Positions 8,686 to 17,071 of a stretch of DNA of 55,016 nucleotides are shown here, piece by piece. Source of the DNA: CAZEQK01 sp964514395 (lineage in GTDB: Bacteria; Bacillota; Bacilli; Tepidibacillales; Tepidibacillaceae); assembly GCA_964514395.1 (NCBI GenBank), contig CAZEQK010000020.1, forward strand, positions 1-55,016, written 5' to 3'. The notes beneath the pieces are model-generated. The model had not been told where the DNA came from, did no database searches, and saw only the letters and a program-made list of their open reading frames with translations. Each line of letters begins with the position of its first letter. The stretch's first letter is position 1. A program made the position numbers and the translations under genes.

Positions 8686-9746
8686 TATTGTTCACCTCCG
8701 GCCATTTCTATGATTTTATTATAGATTTCCTCAGCGTTTGGTACCATTCCACCAGTTCTACCATAGAACTCTACAGGTGCATGACCCTCAACAGCTAGAC
8801 GAACATCCTCAACCATCTGCCCAGCACTCATCTCAACCGTTAAAAAGGATTTTACCTTATCTCTAGTAGAGAAGAATGGCTGTTTAGGGAAAGGCCATAA
8901 GGTGATTGGGCGAATCATTCCAATTTTAATTCCATTGCTTCTCGCTTTTTTAATCGCATTTTTGGCAATTCTTGAAACGGTTCCATATGCGACTACTATA
9001 TAATCAGCATCATCTGTATGAAAATCCTCATATTTTACTTCATTTTCAGATATACGCTTATATTTTTCTTGTAAATGAATATTGTGTTCTTCTAATTCAA
9101 CTGGATCTAAACGTAAGGAGTTAATAATTTTTGGACCTCCATCACCACGAGTAGCGGATGCTGCCCAATCCTTTGGATAGGACTTTATCTCTGCCCCCTC
9201 AGTGAATTCAACCGGCTCCATCATCTGACCCAGCATACCATCACCAAGTACATAAACAGGAGTACGATAGCGGTCAGCTACGTCAAACGCTTCCTTCATT
9301 AAATCCACTATTTCTTGTAAAGTTGCAGGTGCATAAACAGGCATATTATAGTCACCATGTCCACCACCTTTTGTCGCTTGGAAGTAATCTGCTTGAGCTG
9401 GTTGAATACTACCTAACCCTGGGCCACCACGCATAACATTAACGACTACAGCTGGTAATTCTGCACCTACTAAATAAGAGATACCTTCCTGTTTTAAGCT
9501 TACACCAGGACTAGAAGATGATGTCATCACTCTCACACCAGCACTAGCTGCCCCATAAACCATATTAATTGCCGCAACTTCACTTTCTGCTTGTAAAAAC
9601 AATCCACCAACCTCTGGTAAACGTTTTGCCATATAGGCAACTAATTCACTCTGAGGTGTAATCGGATAGCTGAACAAATATTTACAGCCAGCATTTACTG
9701 CTGCTTCTGCGATAACTTCGTTACCTTTCATTAATACCTTAGCCAT
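8685..9746 (-). CDS. vorB: 2-oxoacid:ferredoxin oxidoreductase, alpha subunit (VorB-like)
   Basis: The 353-aa protein shows the pyrimidine-binding fold of the alpha subunit: GNEVIAEAA near the start, the substrate/thiamine loop YPITPQSE, QAESEVAAINMVYGAASAG, and TSSSSPGVSLKQEGISYLVGAELP. It works with the beta, gamma and delta subunits to convert branched-chain 2-oxoacids plus CoA to acyl-CoA, CO2 and reduced ferredoxin. The ATG of MAKVL is preceded by GGGGGAGG with 9-nt spacing; an ATG three codons earlier touches the ribosome site. The VOR rather than KOR or POR assignment comes mainly from the neighbouring leucine dehydrogenase and butyrate kinase genes. Confidence 0.9.
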   Translation of the reverse strand: MAKVLMKGNEVIAEAAVNAGCKYLFSYPITPQSELVAYMAKRLPEVGGLFLQAESEVAAINMVYGAASAGVRVMTSSSSPGVSLKQEGISYLVGAELPAVVVNVMRGGPGLGSIQPAQADYFQATKGGGHGDYNMPVYAPATLQEIVDLMKEAFDVADRYRTPVYVLGDGMLGQMMEPVEFTEGAEIKSYPKDWAASATRGDGGPKIINSLRLDPVELEEHNIHLQEKYKRISENEVKYEDFHTDDADYIVVAYGTVSRIAKNAIKKARSNGIKIGMIRPITLWPFPKQPFFSTRDKVKSFLTVEMSAGQMVEDVRLAVEGHAPVEFYGRTGGMVPNAEEIYNKIIEMAGGEQ

Positions 9747-9770
9747 TTGAACCATCCTCCCCCATTTTAT

Positions 9771-10004
9771 TTATGATGCTGACTTATCCTTTTTATCAGG
9801 ACGATAAACAGAAATGACACTATCAGGACAGATTCTTGCACAGGAGCCACAGCTAATGCAATTTTCCTGATCTGTAACTGTCGCAGGTCGATATCCTTTA
9901 CCGTTGATTCTGTCTGCTAAAAAAATAACATTAGTAGGACAAACAGACACACATAAACTACAACCCTTGCAGATATCTTCCTTAAAGATTACACGTGATT
10001 CCAT
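9771..10004 (-). CDS. 2-oxoacid:ferredoxin oxidoreductase, delta subunit (2[4Fe-4S] ferredoxin)
   Basis: The 77-aa protein carries two classical cluster motifs, CKGCSLCVSVCP near residues 13-24 and CISCGSCARICP near residues 49-60, each with the fourth cysteine before proline. This is the electron-transfer delta subunit that passes electrons to free ferredoxin. It is first in the delta-alpha-beta-gamma set, with a GGGGGAG ribosome site before its ATG. A 77-nt gap containing a 10-bp A/T palindrome separates it from the upstream ATPase. Confidence 0.93.
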   Translation of the reverse strand: MESRVIFKEDICKGCSLCVSVCPTNVIFLADRINGKGYRPATVTDQENCISCGSCARICPDSVISVYRPDKKDKSAS

Positions 10005-10042
10005 TTAAATCACTCCCCCATTTTATTTAAGCAAAGATAAAT

Positions 10043-10064
10043 ATATATAAAGAGCTTTATATAT
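10043..10064 (-). repeat. A/T-rich palindrome between the ATPase and oxidoreductase genes
   Basis: Arms ATATATAAAG and CTTTATATAT are separated by two bases. It could be an RNA hairpin that sets relative expression of the two halves of the operon. There is no T-run to mark a full terminator, so the role is open. Confidence 0.4.
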
Positions 10065-10081
10065 TTTCAATATAATACTCA

Positions 10082-10756
10082 TTATTCCCAAGGTAATTTC
10101 ATAAAACGCTCAATATAGAATACCTCATGTTCTTCAGCAAATACCATCGTTTCCTTCTGTAAATGCTTAGATATTGTGGTGTATTCAATTGGTATATTTA
10201 GTTCTTTACTGGCTGCAATAGCGATATCATATCCTTGAATAATATCATCGATTGTTGTTTCAATTCCTAAATTTGTATTATTGATGAAAGCTGATACCTT
10301 GAGACGAGAAACCATTTCGATCTGACGAATCGTCTCTTTTATTCCCTCGACAGTACTAACATAAGGACGATTTGTATTAATAACAAAATACAATTTGTGC
10401 TCTAAATGTTTTATTTCATTGTAGTATTGCCCTAATGCAGTAGCACCATCCTTATCTCCACCGACATCAATAATAAGCTGATAATTCGGATCATGAAGCA
10501 CTCGATGTATTTCGCCAGACACGATTGGAAGATCTGCTGTCGCCAATTTACCCTTCGGTGCAATAAGTTCGATACCTAATTCATCAAAATACTTGCTTAC
10601 TTCCCGTGAACGAAAATATGGATTGATGACATCTAAATCAGAGATAGCTACCCTTTCATGGGATTCCTTCTCTTTTACACTCAGATTAATGGATATTTCC
10701 GTCTTTCCACTACCAAAATGACCAGTAATAATCTTTATTCTAGGGTCGTTAGTCAA
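10082..10756 (-). CDS. P-loop ATPase of the ParA/Mrp (SIMIBI) type, unknown role
   Basis: The 224-aa cytosolic protein starts with a deviant Walker A, GHFGSGKTEISIN, at about residues 12-24. A switch-like DLDVINPYFR follows near 40, and a Walker B-like LIIDVGGDKDGA near 95-107. This pattern is seen in SIMIBI ATPases that move or insert proteins or metallocentres. The start is TTG inside the 3' end of buk (8-base overlap), served by GGAGGTCG 8-9 nt upstream. Position between butyrate kinase and an iron-sulfur oxidoreductase suggests a role in maturing or regulating that enzyme, but this is inference. I know of no characterised member, so the function is unassigned. Confidence 0.85.
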   Translation of the reverse strand: MTNDPRIKIITGHFGSGKTEISINLSVKEKESHERVAISDLDVINPYFRSREVSKYFDELGIELIAPKGKLATADLPIVSGEIHRVLHDPNYQLIIDVGGDKDGATALGQYYNEIKHLEHKLYFVINTNRPYVSTVEGIKETIRQIEMVSRLKVSAFINNTNLGIETTIDDIIQGYDIAIAASKELNIPIEYTTISKHLQKETMVFAEEHEVFYIERFMKLPWE

Positions 10757-11846
10757 TTTTCACGACCTCCTGGCTATAGATTTTTTCTTTCTCTTCACCT
10801 CTAAGTATTCTTAACCCACCCTCAGATAGGGCTTGTAGTTCATTTTCACCAGGATGTATCTTTATCGGTGCAATCCATTCAATATAATCAGTGATTTTTT
10901 GCATGAAATCCTTACCATATGCTAAACCACCTGTTAATATGATAGCATCAATTTTTCCCTTTAGAACGGTGCTATAGGAACCGATTCCTTTGGCAATGTT
11001 ATAAGCCATGGCATCGTAAATAAACGCTGCCTTCTGATCACCATTCTTAATTAACTTTTCTACTTCTATTGCGCTATTTGTTCTAAGATAAGCAACAAGT
11101 CCACCTTTTCCAACAATTTTTCTTCTTATTTTTGCTTCAGAGTAATCTTTTGAAAAACACATCGTCACCAAAGCACCAACTGGTATTGAACCAGCACGTT
11201 CAGGTGAGAATGGCCCTTCTCCGTCTAAACCATTATTTACATCAATAACCCTACCTTGTTTATGAGCACCAATTGTGATTCCACCCCCCATATGGCAGAC
11301 TACAAAATTAGCTTTCTCATATTCAAGGTTCATCTCTTTCGCAATTCTCCGAGCAACTGCCTTTTGGTTCAAAGCATGGAAGATACTTTTACGATTTATC
11401 TCTGGCATGCCTGTTACTCTAGAAATTTCTTTAAATTCATCTACAACAACTGGGTCAACTATATAGGACGGGATATTTAATTGATTAGCAATTTCAAATG
11501 CTAATATTGCACCAAGATTTGAAGCGTGCTCACCATATTTAGCTGTTTTTAAATCCTGAAGCATTTCTGATTCTATTCGGTATGTTCCGCCAGGAATGGG
11601 TTTTAATAGTCCCCCTCTACCTATGACCGCATTTAGTTTTGTAATATTTATCCCATGTTTATTTAATGTTTCAAGAATAATGTTTTTACGGAATTCATAT
11701 TGATCGAAAATTTTCTTATATTGGTATAAGTTAAGTGTGTCATGCCTAATTGATTCTTCGAAAATTGGCTTCTCATTATCAAATATGGCAATTTTAGTTG
11801 AGGTAGAACCAGGATTGATTACTAATAGGCGAAATATTTGTTCCAC
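10749..11846 (-). CDS. buk: Butyrate kinase
   Basis: The 365-aa product begins with the acetokinase-family phosphate loop LLVINPGSTSTKIAIF and carries HMGGGITIGAH and the GLDGEGPFSPERAG substrate segment. It converts butyryl- or branched-chain acyl-phosphates plus ADP to the free acid and ATP, the energy-yielding last step after Ptb. I chose the GTG codon with GGGGTG 7 nt upstream because it gives the usual family length (B. subtilis about 363 aa). An ATG 8 codons earlier gives a longer, non-conserved N-terminus. It is third in ptb-bcd-buk, and its last 8 bases overlap the ATPase start. Confidence 0.93.
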   Translation of the reverse strand: MEQIFRLLVINPGSTSTKIAIFDNEKPIFEESIRHDTLNLYQYKKIFDQYEFRKNIILETLNKHGINITKLNAVIGRGGLLKPIPGGTYRIESEMLQDLKTAKYGEHASNLGAILAFEIANQLNIPSYIVDPVVVDEFKEISRVTGMPEINRKSIFHALNQKAVARRIAKEMNLEYEKANFVVCHMGGGITIGAHKQGRVIDVNNGLDGEGPFSPERAGSIPVGALVTMCFSKDYSEAKIRRKIVGKGGLVAYLRTNSAIEVEKLIKNGDQKAAFIYDAMAYNIAKGIGSYSTVLKGKIDAIILTGGLAYGKDFMQKITDYIEWIAPIKIHPGENELQALSEGGLRILRGEEKEKIYSQEVVKID

Positions 11847-11924
11847 AGCTAAACACCCCGTTTCATTTAGCATTGGGAAAAGCAAATAAACATGCTTTTC
11901 CCAACCATGAAGCTATTAAGTATT

Positions 11925-13016
11925 TTATTTATCTAAAATGCTTTTTTCTCTCTTTAAAAAATTACTACGTACGTTGCGCATTTGTGCAATTCTTTCCTCT
12001 GCCATTCTATCAGCAGCCTTATAGGAAGGAATTCCTTCACGGTCCACGATTTCAAATACTTTTAACATATTATCATAGATGGTTTCAACTTTTTTCATTG
12101 CTCTTTCACGATTATAGCCATTTAATTCATCAGCTACGTTAATAACTCCACCAGAATTTATGACATAATCAGGAGCATATACAATACCTTTTTCATGAAG
12201 AATATCACCATGACGCTCTTCCTTCAATTGGTTATTAGCAGCCCCTGCGATTAATTTTGCTTTTAATTGAGGAATTGTATCGTCATTTATAATAGCACCT
12301 AGTGCGTTTGGTGAGAAAATATCACACTCGACACCATAGATTTCGTTTACTCCTACTGCTTTGGCACCAAATTCTTTAACTGCTTTATTCACACTCTCTT
12401 CATAAATATCAGTTACGATTAGATTTGCGCCCTCATCATGTAGATGCTTTAAAAGATTGTAAGATACGTTACCTACTCCTTGAACAGCAACTGTCTTTCC
12501 TGATAAGCTATCAGTACCAAATGCAATCTTTGCTGAAGCTTTCATTCCTCTGTATACACCATATGCTGTAACAGGGGAAGGATTACCGCTACTACCAAAA
12601 GCAGGTGAAATTCCTGTTACATAATCAGTTTCTAAATGAATATAATCCATATCCTGAACAGTAGTTCCAACATCCTCAGCAGTAATATAACGACCATTTA
12701 GACTCTGTACATAACGGCCAAATGCACGGAACAATGCTTCGCTCTTATCCTTTTTAGGGTCACCGATTATTACTGTTTTTCCACCACCTAAATCAAGTCC
12801 AGCAGCTGCATTCTTATAAGTCATTCCTCTGGCTAAGCGTAATGCATCTATAATAGCATCCTCTTCCGATTTGTAAGTCCACATACGCGTTCCACCAAGA
12901 GCTGGACCAAGTGTAGTGTCATGAATCGCAATAATTGCTTTTAAACCAGATTGTTCGTCGTGTGCAAAAACCAATTGCTCGTAATCATACTTTTGAAGAT
13001 AATCAAAGATAATCAT
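11925..13016 (-). CDS. bcd: Leucine dehydrogenase
   Basis: The 363-aa protein is a Glu/Leu/Phe/Val dehydrogenase. The segment GPALGGTRMW and the catalytic lysine in LDLGGGKTVIIG near residue 80 form the N-terminal catalytic domain. GVGNVSYNLLKHLH with a Rossmann fold forms the NAD domain, and AGAANNQL near residue 260 lies in the cleft. It deaminates leucine, valine and isoleucine to 2-oxoacids with NAD+, the entry step of this pathway. It sits between ptb and buk as in the Bacillus bkd operon, though its product here would feed a ferredoxin enzyme rather than a lipoamide complex. Confidence 0.95.
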   Translation of the reverse strand: MIIFDYLQKYDYEQLVFAHDEQSGLKAIIAIHDTTLGPALGGTRMWTYKSEEDAIIDALRLARGMTYKNAAAGLDLGGGKTVIIGDPKKDKSEALFRAFGRYVQSLNGRYITAEDVGTTVQDMDYIHLETDYVTGISPAFGSSGNPSPVTAYGVYRGMKASAKIAFGTDSLSGKTVAVQGVGNVSYNLLKHLHDEGANLIVTDIYEESVNKAVKEFGAKAVGVNEIYGVECDIFSPNALGAIINDDTIPQLKAKLIAGAANNQLKEERHGDILHEKGIVYAPDYVINSGGVINVADELNGYNRERAMKKVETIYDNMLKVFEIVDREGIPSYKAADRMAEERIAQMRNVRSNFLKREKSILDK

Positions 13017-13045
13017 TTTTATTCCCCCTAAGCATATTATGAATT

Positions 13046-13948
13046 TTATTCTGATTGTGCGGATAAAACCGCTAAAATCATTGAATTGAGCTTTGTTTCG
13101 TGTGAATCTGATCTTGAAGTTAAAACGATAGGAGCTTTAGCCCCAGTAATTACTGCACCTACTTTTGCTTTTCCAAAATAAACCAGAGCTTTATAAACTG
13201 CATTGCCAACCTCAATATATGGAACTAATAATATATCTGCTAAACCAGCCACTTTACTATCTATTCCTTTATGTTTAGCTGCCTCCATCGAGATAGCAAT
13301 GTCAAAAGCTAATGGTCCGTCCAACAGTCCATTCGTTAATTGACCTCTGTCTGCCATTTTTGCTAACAAAGCAGCATCAATTGTAGCCTGCATGTTTGGA
13401 TTTACCGTCTCCACTGCTGTAATTGCTGCAACCTTAGGTTTTTCTATACCAATGGATGTTACAAAATCAACAGCATTTTGCGTGATTTGAAGCTTTTGTT
13501 CTAAATCAGGTGCAATGTTCATCGCTGCATCGGTTAGAAACAATAAACGATCGAATCCTTCTAATTCAAAGGTAGCAACATGACTAAGTATTTTCCCTGT
13601 TCTTAATCCTATTTCCTTGTTTAATACCGCTTTAAGCATGGTTGCTGTTGGAATTAAACCCTTCATAAGTATATGTGACTTCCCACTGCTGACTGATTCT
13701 ACCGCTATTCTACTTACTTGTGTTGGATCTAATTCATTTGTCACTTCCATTCCATCTATGGATAAGTTGATTTCTTTTGCATATTCTAAAATTTTCTCCT
13801 TATCTCCAATTAGATGAAATGTTGCTAGTCCAATATCTACAGCTTCTTTAACAGCTAATAAAACTTCTTTATCCTCTGCTGCAGCTACTGATATTCTAAT
13901 CGCTTGTTTCTTACTGATGTTTGATTTGATTTCTTGAAAAGTTTTCAA
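13046..13948 (-). CDS. ptb: Phosphate butyryltransferase
   Basis: The product of about 300 aa belongs to the phosphate acetyl/butyryltransferase family: an early AVKEAVDIGLATFHLIGD segment, the TDAAMNIAPDLEQK motif, and VAGLADILLVPYIEVGNAVYKAL near the C-terminus. It exchanges CoA for phosphate on butyryl- and branched-chain acyl-CoA, giving the substrate of Buk. TTG is the likely start because AAGGTGA sits about 6 nt upstream; the ATG two codons earlier overlaps this site. It is the first gene after a sigma-54 promoter, so the whole catabolic operon should depend on BkdR. Confidence 0.9.
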   Translation of the reverse strand: MKTFQEIKSNISKKQAIRISVAAAEDKEVLLAVKEAVDIGLATFHLIGDKEKILEYAKEINLSIDGMEVTNELDPTQVSRIAVESVSSGKSHILMKGLIPTATMLKAVLNKEIGLRTGKILSHVATFELEGFDRLLFLTDAAMNIAPDLEQKLQITQNAVDFVTSIGIEKPKVAAITAVETVNPNMQATIDAALLAKMADRGQLTNGLLDGPLAFDIAISMEAAKHKGIDSKVAGLADILLVPYIEVGNAVYKALVYFGKAKVGAVITGAKAPIVLTSRSDSHETKLNSMILAVLSAQSE

Positions 13949-13990
13949 ACACATCACCTTCAAGATTTATTTTTAAACATTATATTATGA

Positions 13991-14006
13991 TGCAATATAC
14001 ATGCCA
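13991..14006 (-). promoter_or_regulatory. Sigma-54 (-24/-12) promoter of the ptb operon
   Basis: On the minus strand the sequence is TGGCAT-GTATA-TTGCA, which matches the -24 GG and -12 GC elements with correct spacing (consensus TGGCACG-N4-TTGCW). It lies about 45 nt upstream of the ptb start and just downstream of a gene for a sigma-54 activator, so both promoter and regulator are present. Confidence 0.88.
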
Positions 14007-14073
14007 AAATACAAATGTAAGGGCTTACAAAGTTTTTGCGTCGCAGGACCCTACTTTCCCACAAAAAAATATC

Positions 14074-14106
14074 CTGCATAATTTTGCAATATGCAAATAT
14101 TTGCAG
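14074..14106. promoter_or_regulatory. Probable BkdR upstream activator site (nested inverted repeats)
   Basis: An inner inverted repeat TTTGCA-ATA-TGCAAA is enclosed by outer arms CTGCA and TGCAG. It lies about 70-100 bp upstream of the -24/-12 promoter, between bkdR and ptb. Position and dyad symmetry are typical of enhancer sites bound by sigma-54 activators. Binding by BkdR is inferred. Confidence 0.6.
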
Positions 14107-14171
14107 GCATTTTACTTCACTACTTCTGTTTTATTTTAATCTCACCTTTGGATATTATGTCCTTCCCGTTC

Positions 14172-16238
14172 TCACTCAATACCATGTTTTTCTAATTTAT
14201 AATAGAGGCTCCGTATTGATATACCCAGTTTCTTTGCCGCTTTTGTTTTATTGCCATCCATTTGCTTCATGACATTTTTTAAATAATCCTTCTCCATTCT
14301 AGCAATCATATGATTTAATGGAAGTATTTCATCCTCTGAATGGAATGTATGAACTGTTTCCATTTCACTATTTATCATGGCTCTTGTTAATGGTGGTAGG
14401 TGATCTATATTGATAACGGTCTCATTAAAGGTCATATTCATAATCGCTCTACCTAATAAATTTTCTAATTCTCTCACGTTTCCTGGCCATAGGTATTCAA
14501 GGAATACATGTAGCACTTCCTCAGTTATTCCTTCGATATTTCTACCATATTCTACATTAAGCTTTTTAAAAAGATGACGAGCTAATAGAGGTATATCCGA
14601 TCTTCTTTCTCTTAAAGAAGGTATGTTAATCGGTAGAACATTTAAACGATAGTACAAATCCTTTCGAAAGGTTCCATTTTTCATTGCTTTTTCTAAATTT
14701 AAATTTGTTGCTGCGATTACTCTCACATCTACAGATAAAGGCTTAGTTCCCCCCACTCTCACTATTTCCTTTTCTTGTAGTACTCTTAATAGCTTTGCTT
14801 GAGTATTAATTTCAAGCTCTCCTATTTCATCAAGAAAGATCGTCCCTCCACTCGCTACCTCAAAAAAACCTTTTTTCCCACCTTTTTTAGCACCTGTAAA
14901 TGCTCCTTCTTCATAACCAAATAGTTCACTCTCTAATAGAGAAGAAGAAATAGCTGCACAATTCACTCGAATAAATTGATTATATTTCCGGTTACTAGCG
15001 TTATGAATGGCATGGGCAAATAATTCTTTTCCTGTTCCTGACTCTCCTCTTACCAGCACAGTTGCATGAGTAAGTGCCGCTTTTTGTGCAGTTTCTAACG
15101 CAACCTTCATCTCTTTACTATTACCAATAATATCATCAAAGGTATATTTTGCTTCCAATGTTCTAATGATTCTTCTCGCTTTTTCAAGTTCATCATTTAG
15201 TTTTTTTATCTCAGACATATCATGAATGATTCCAACACTACCTTTAAGTCTACCATCTACTAAAATCGGTGCAACATTTACGATGACGTCCTTGCGCTTT
15301 GGGCCAACCTTCATGTAGGCTCCTCGAACAGGCTTTTTGGTTTTTAATACCTTCATGTGCATACTCTCGCCTTCATAGATATCAACATCTGCAGGTTTGT
15401 TTATCACTTCTTCTTGGCTCAAGCCTGTTAATTTGGTATAGGCGGGGTTAATGATCAAGCCCTTCCCATATTCATCAACAACTGAGATTGCATCCTCTGT
15501 TGAATTAATAATAGCTTCTAATAAACTTCTTATATCTTTTAGATCCGTTATTTCCTCGGAAAGATGTATTAGCTCTGTAATGTCTCTAAAAACAGAAACT
15601 GCCCCAAAAATTTCTCCACTATAATCAATGAGCGGGATTCGATTACTGATGATTTTGATGTCATCCCCTAAATCAAACTCTTTATTTAACTCCGATTTCC
15701 CTGTCTCTAAAATAACTAATAACCTAGTGTTTGGAATGATTTCTACAATTTCTTTCCCAATAACATCCTTTGCTTTTTTCTTGAGAATCTTTTCTGCTGA
15801 CCTGTTAAATAAAGTGACCATTCCTTCTTTATTAATGGCAATCATCGCATCATGAGTTGAGTTAAAGATGATATCTAATTCTTGTTTATTGCTTTTTAAC
15901 TCAGATATTAATGCTTCCTTTTGCTCAATAAGTCCCATGATAAAATTAGCAACGGAACCTGGAATTAAGGCAGTATGATCCGATTTTAATTTTTTTAATT
16001 CATCAAAAAGCTCTTTATCACCTGTAGCATCAAATATGATATCTAAGGATTCATCTAAATAAGGGTAAAACTCAGCACTTGCTTTTACATTTAATTCCTT
16101 CGCCAATTTCATACCCTCTGCAGCTTGATTTTTATCAATAATAGCAACAACCTTTAATCGTTCTATTCCCTGTAAAGCCTTTATGAGCGCAGTTCCACCC
16201 CGGCCAGCACCAATAATTAATACTTTTCGTTCGTACAT
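14172..16238 (-). CDS. bkdR: Sigma-54-dependent transcriptional activator BkdR
   Basis: The 688-aa regulator has an N-terminal Rossmann-like domain (GAGRGG at 10-15, then IFDATGD near 68-74), two PAS domains (about 120-225 and 240-345), a short coiled linker, and an AAA+ domain. The AAA+ domain shows Walker A GESGTGKE (398-405), the sigma-54 contact loop GAFTGA (445-450) and Walker B GGTIFLDE (464-471). A Fis-type helix-turn-helix (NKTKAAKKLGIS) ends the protein. It should activate the ptb operon in response to branched-chain amino acids or 2-oxoacids. The Rossmann-like front suggests it may also sense a nucleotide or dinucleotide, which is inference. The -24/-12 promoter downstream is its evident target. 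Confidence 0.93.
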   Translation of the reverse strand: MYERKVLIIGAGRGGTALIKALQGIERLKVVAIIDKNQAAEGMKLAKELNVKASAEFYPYLDESLDIIFDATGDKELFDELKKLKSDHTALIPGSVANFIMGLIEQKEALISELKSNKQELDIIFNSTHDAMIAINKEGMVTLFNRSAEKILKKKAKDVIGKEIVEIIPNTRLLVILETGKSELNKEFDLGDDIKIISNRIPLIDYSGEIFGAVSVFRDITELIHLSEEITDLKDIRSLLEAIINSTEDAISVVDEYGKGLIINPAYTKLTGLSQEEVINKPADVDIYEGESMHMKVLKTKKPVRGAYMKVGPKRKDVIVNVAPILVDGRLKGSVGIIHDMSEIKKLNDELEKARRIIRTLEAKYTFDDIIGNSKEMKVALETAQKAALTHATVLVRGESGTGKELFAHAIHNASNRKYNQFIRVNCAAISSSLLESELFGYEEGAFTGAKKGGKKGFFEVASGGTIFLDEIGELEINTQAKLLRVLQEKEIVRVGGTKPLSVDVRVIAATNLNLEKAMKNGTFRKDLYYRLNVLPINIPSLRERRSDIPLLARHLFKKLNVEYGRNIEGITEEVLHVFLEYLWPGNVRELENLLGRAIMNMTFNETVINIDHLPPLTRAMINSEMETVHTFHSEDEILPLNHMIARMEKDYLKNVMKQMDGNKTKAAKKLGISIRSLYYKLEKHGIE

Positions 16239-16251
16239 TTAGCCCACATCC

Positions 16252-17040
16252 TCATATTGTTCCTTTTCGTCCCAATAAATCTATTCTCTTTAAAAATTTA
16301 TTATTTTCAATTAATACACTAATAGATTTTTTCTCACTATAATAATGTAGAAATAGAAGAAAGAAAATGATAAACCATTGCCAGATAAGATCTATATAAA
16401 TGCTATACCATATTCCTAAATGTAAACCGATTAAATTAGCTCCACTATCCCCTATCATTATTTTAGCATGAAGATCCTGATAGAACACTACTAGTAATAT
16501 TCCTAGTATAACAAAACCAAAATTATTAACCCTTAAGAAAGGTGTAGCTACACCTAAAAACAAAAATAAAAGAAAAAAAACCTTTAGTGCTCTACCAGGT
16601 CTTATATCAAATAAATTTATCATATTGATCATAAACAGTATTAATAAAAAATGAGTAACGATAGAAAATAGATGATCTCCAATATGAATACTTGCCATAA
16701 AAGCAACGACCACACCTGTTAAGGCTTTTAAAAACCCAGATGTTACCTTACCATGAATGAAAGCTGTCATGTGACCCCTTAGTCCTTTTACGCTTTTATC
16801 TCCAAGAAAATCATCATAGGTTCCTACAGTGGTGATTAAGATTAAAGAAGCCCATATACTTGATATATTTTTTGTAGGAATAAAATAAAGAAATGTTTCA
16901 AGCAATAAAATATACCCGCCAAAACCAACAGGGATACTTCTTTTATTAAAATTATAATCCAAACTACCAATTGTAAATAGTAAGGATTTATAAAAAGGAA
17001 ACAGAATGAGGGCAGAAAAAATGGATAAGAGCAATATCAT
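16252..17040 (-). CDS. MraY/WecA-like polyprenyl-phosphate sugar-phosphate transferase homolog
   Basis: The 262-aa protein is highly hydrophobic (about eight helices) and retains the cytosolic-loop signatures of the MraY/WecA family: GTYDDFLGDKSVKGLRGH near residue 75, MINLFDIRPGRA near 145 and IMIGDSGANLIGLHLG near 195. Such enzymes transfer a sugar-1-phosphate from a UDP-sugar to undecaprenyl phosphate. It is shorter than typical MraY (about 320 aa), so substrate is uncertain. It follows a family 2 glycosyltransferase, a SteB-like gene and steA, suggesting a role in a cell-surface glycan or cell separation. Confidence 0.8.
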   Translation of the reverse strand: MILLLSIFSALILFPFYKSLLFTIGSLDYNFNKRSIPVGFGGYILLLETFLYFIPTKNISSIWASLILITTVGTYDDFLGDKSVKGLRGHMTAFIHGKVTSGFLKALTGVVVAFMASIHIGDHLFSIVTHFLLILFMINMINLFDIRPGRALKVFFLLFLFLGVATPFLRVNNFGFVILGILLVVFYQDLHAKIMIGDSGANLIGLHLGIWYSIYIDLIWQWFIIFFLLFLHYYSEKKSISVLIENNKFLKRIDLLGRKGTI

Positions 17041-17071
17041 GATGAGCCTCCACTGACTAAACAGAATATGA

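Noticed and set aside
10043..10064. Full intrinsic terminator splitting the catabolic operon
   Set aside because: The stem is nearly all A/T and lacks a T-run; listed only as a palindrome.
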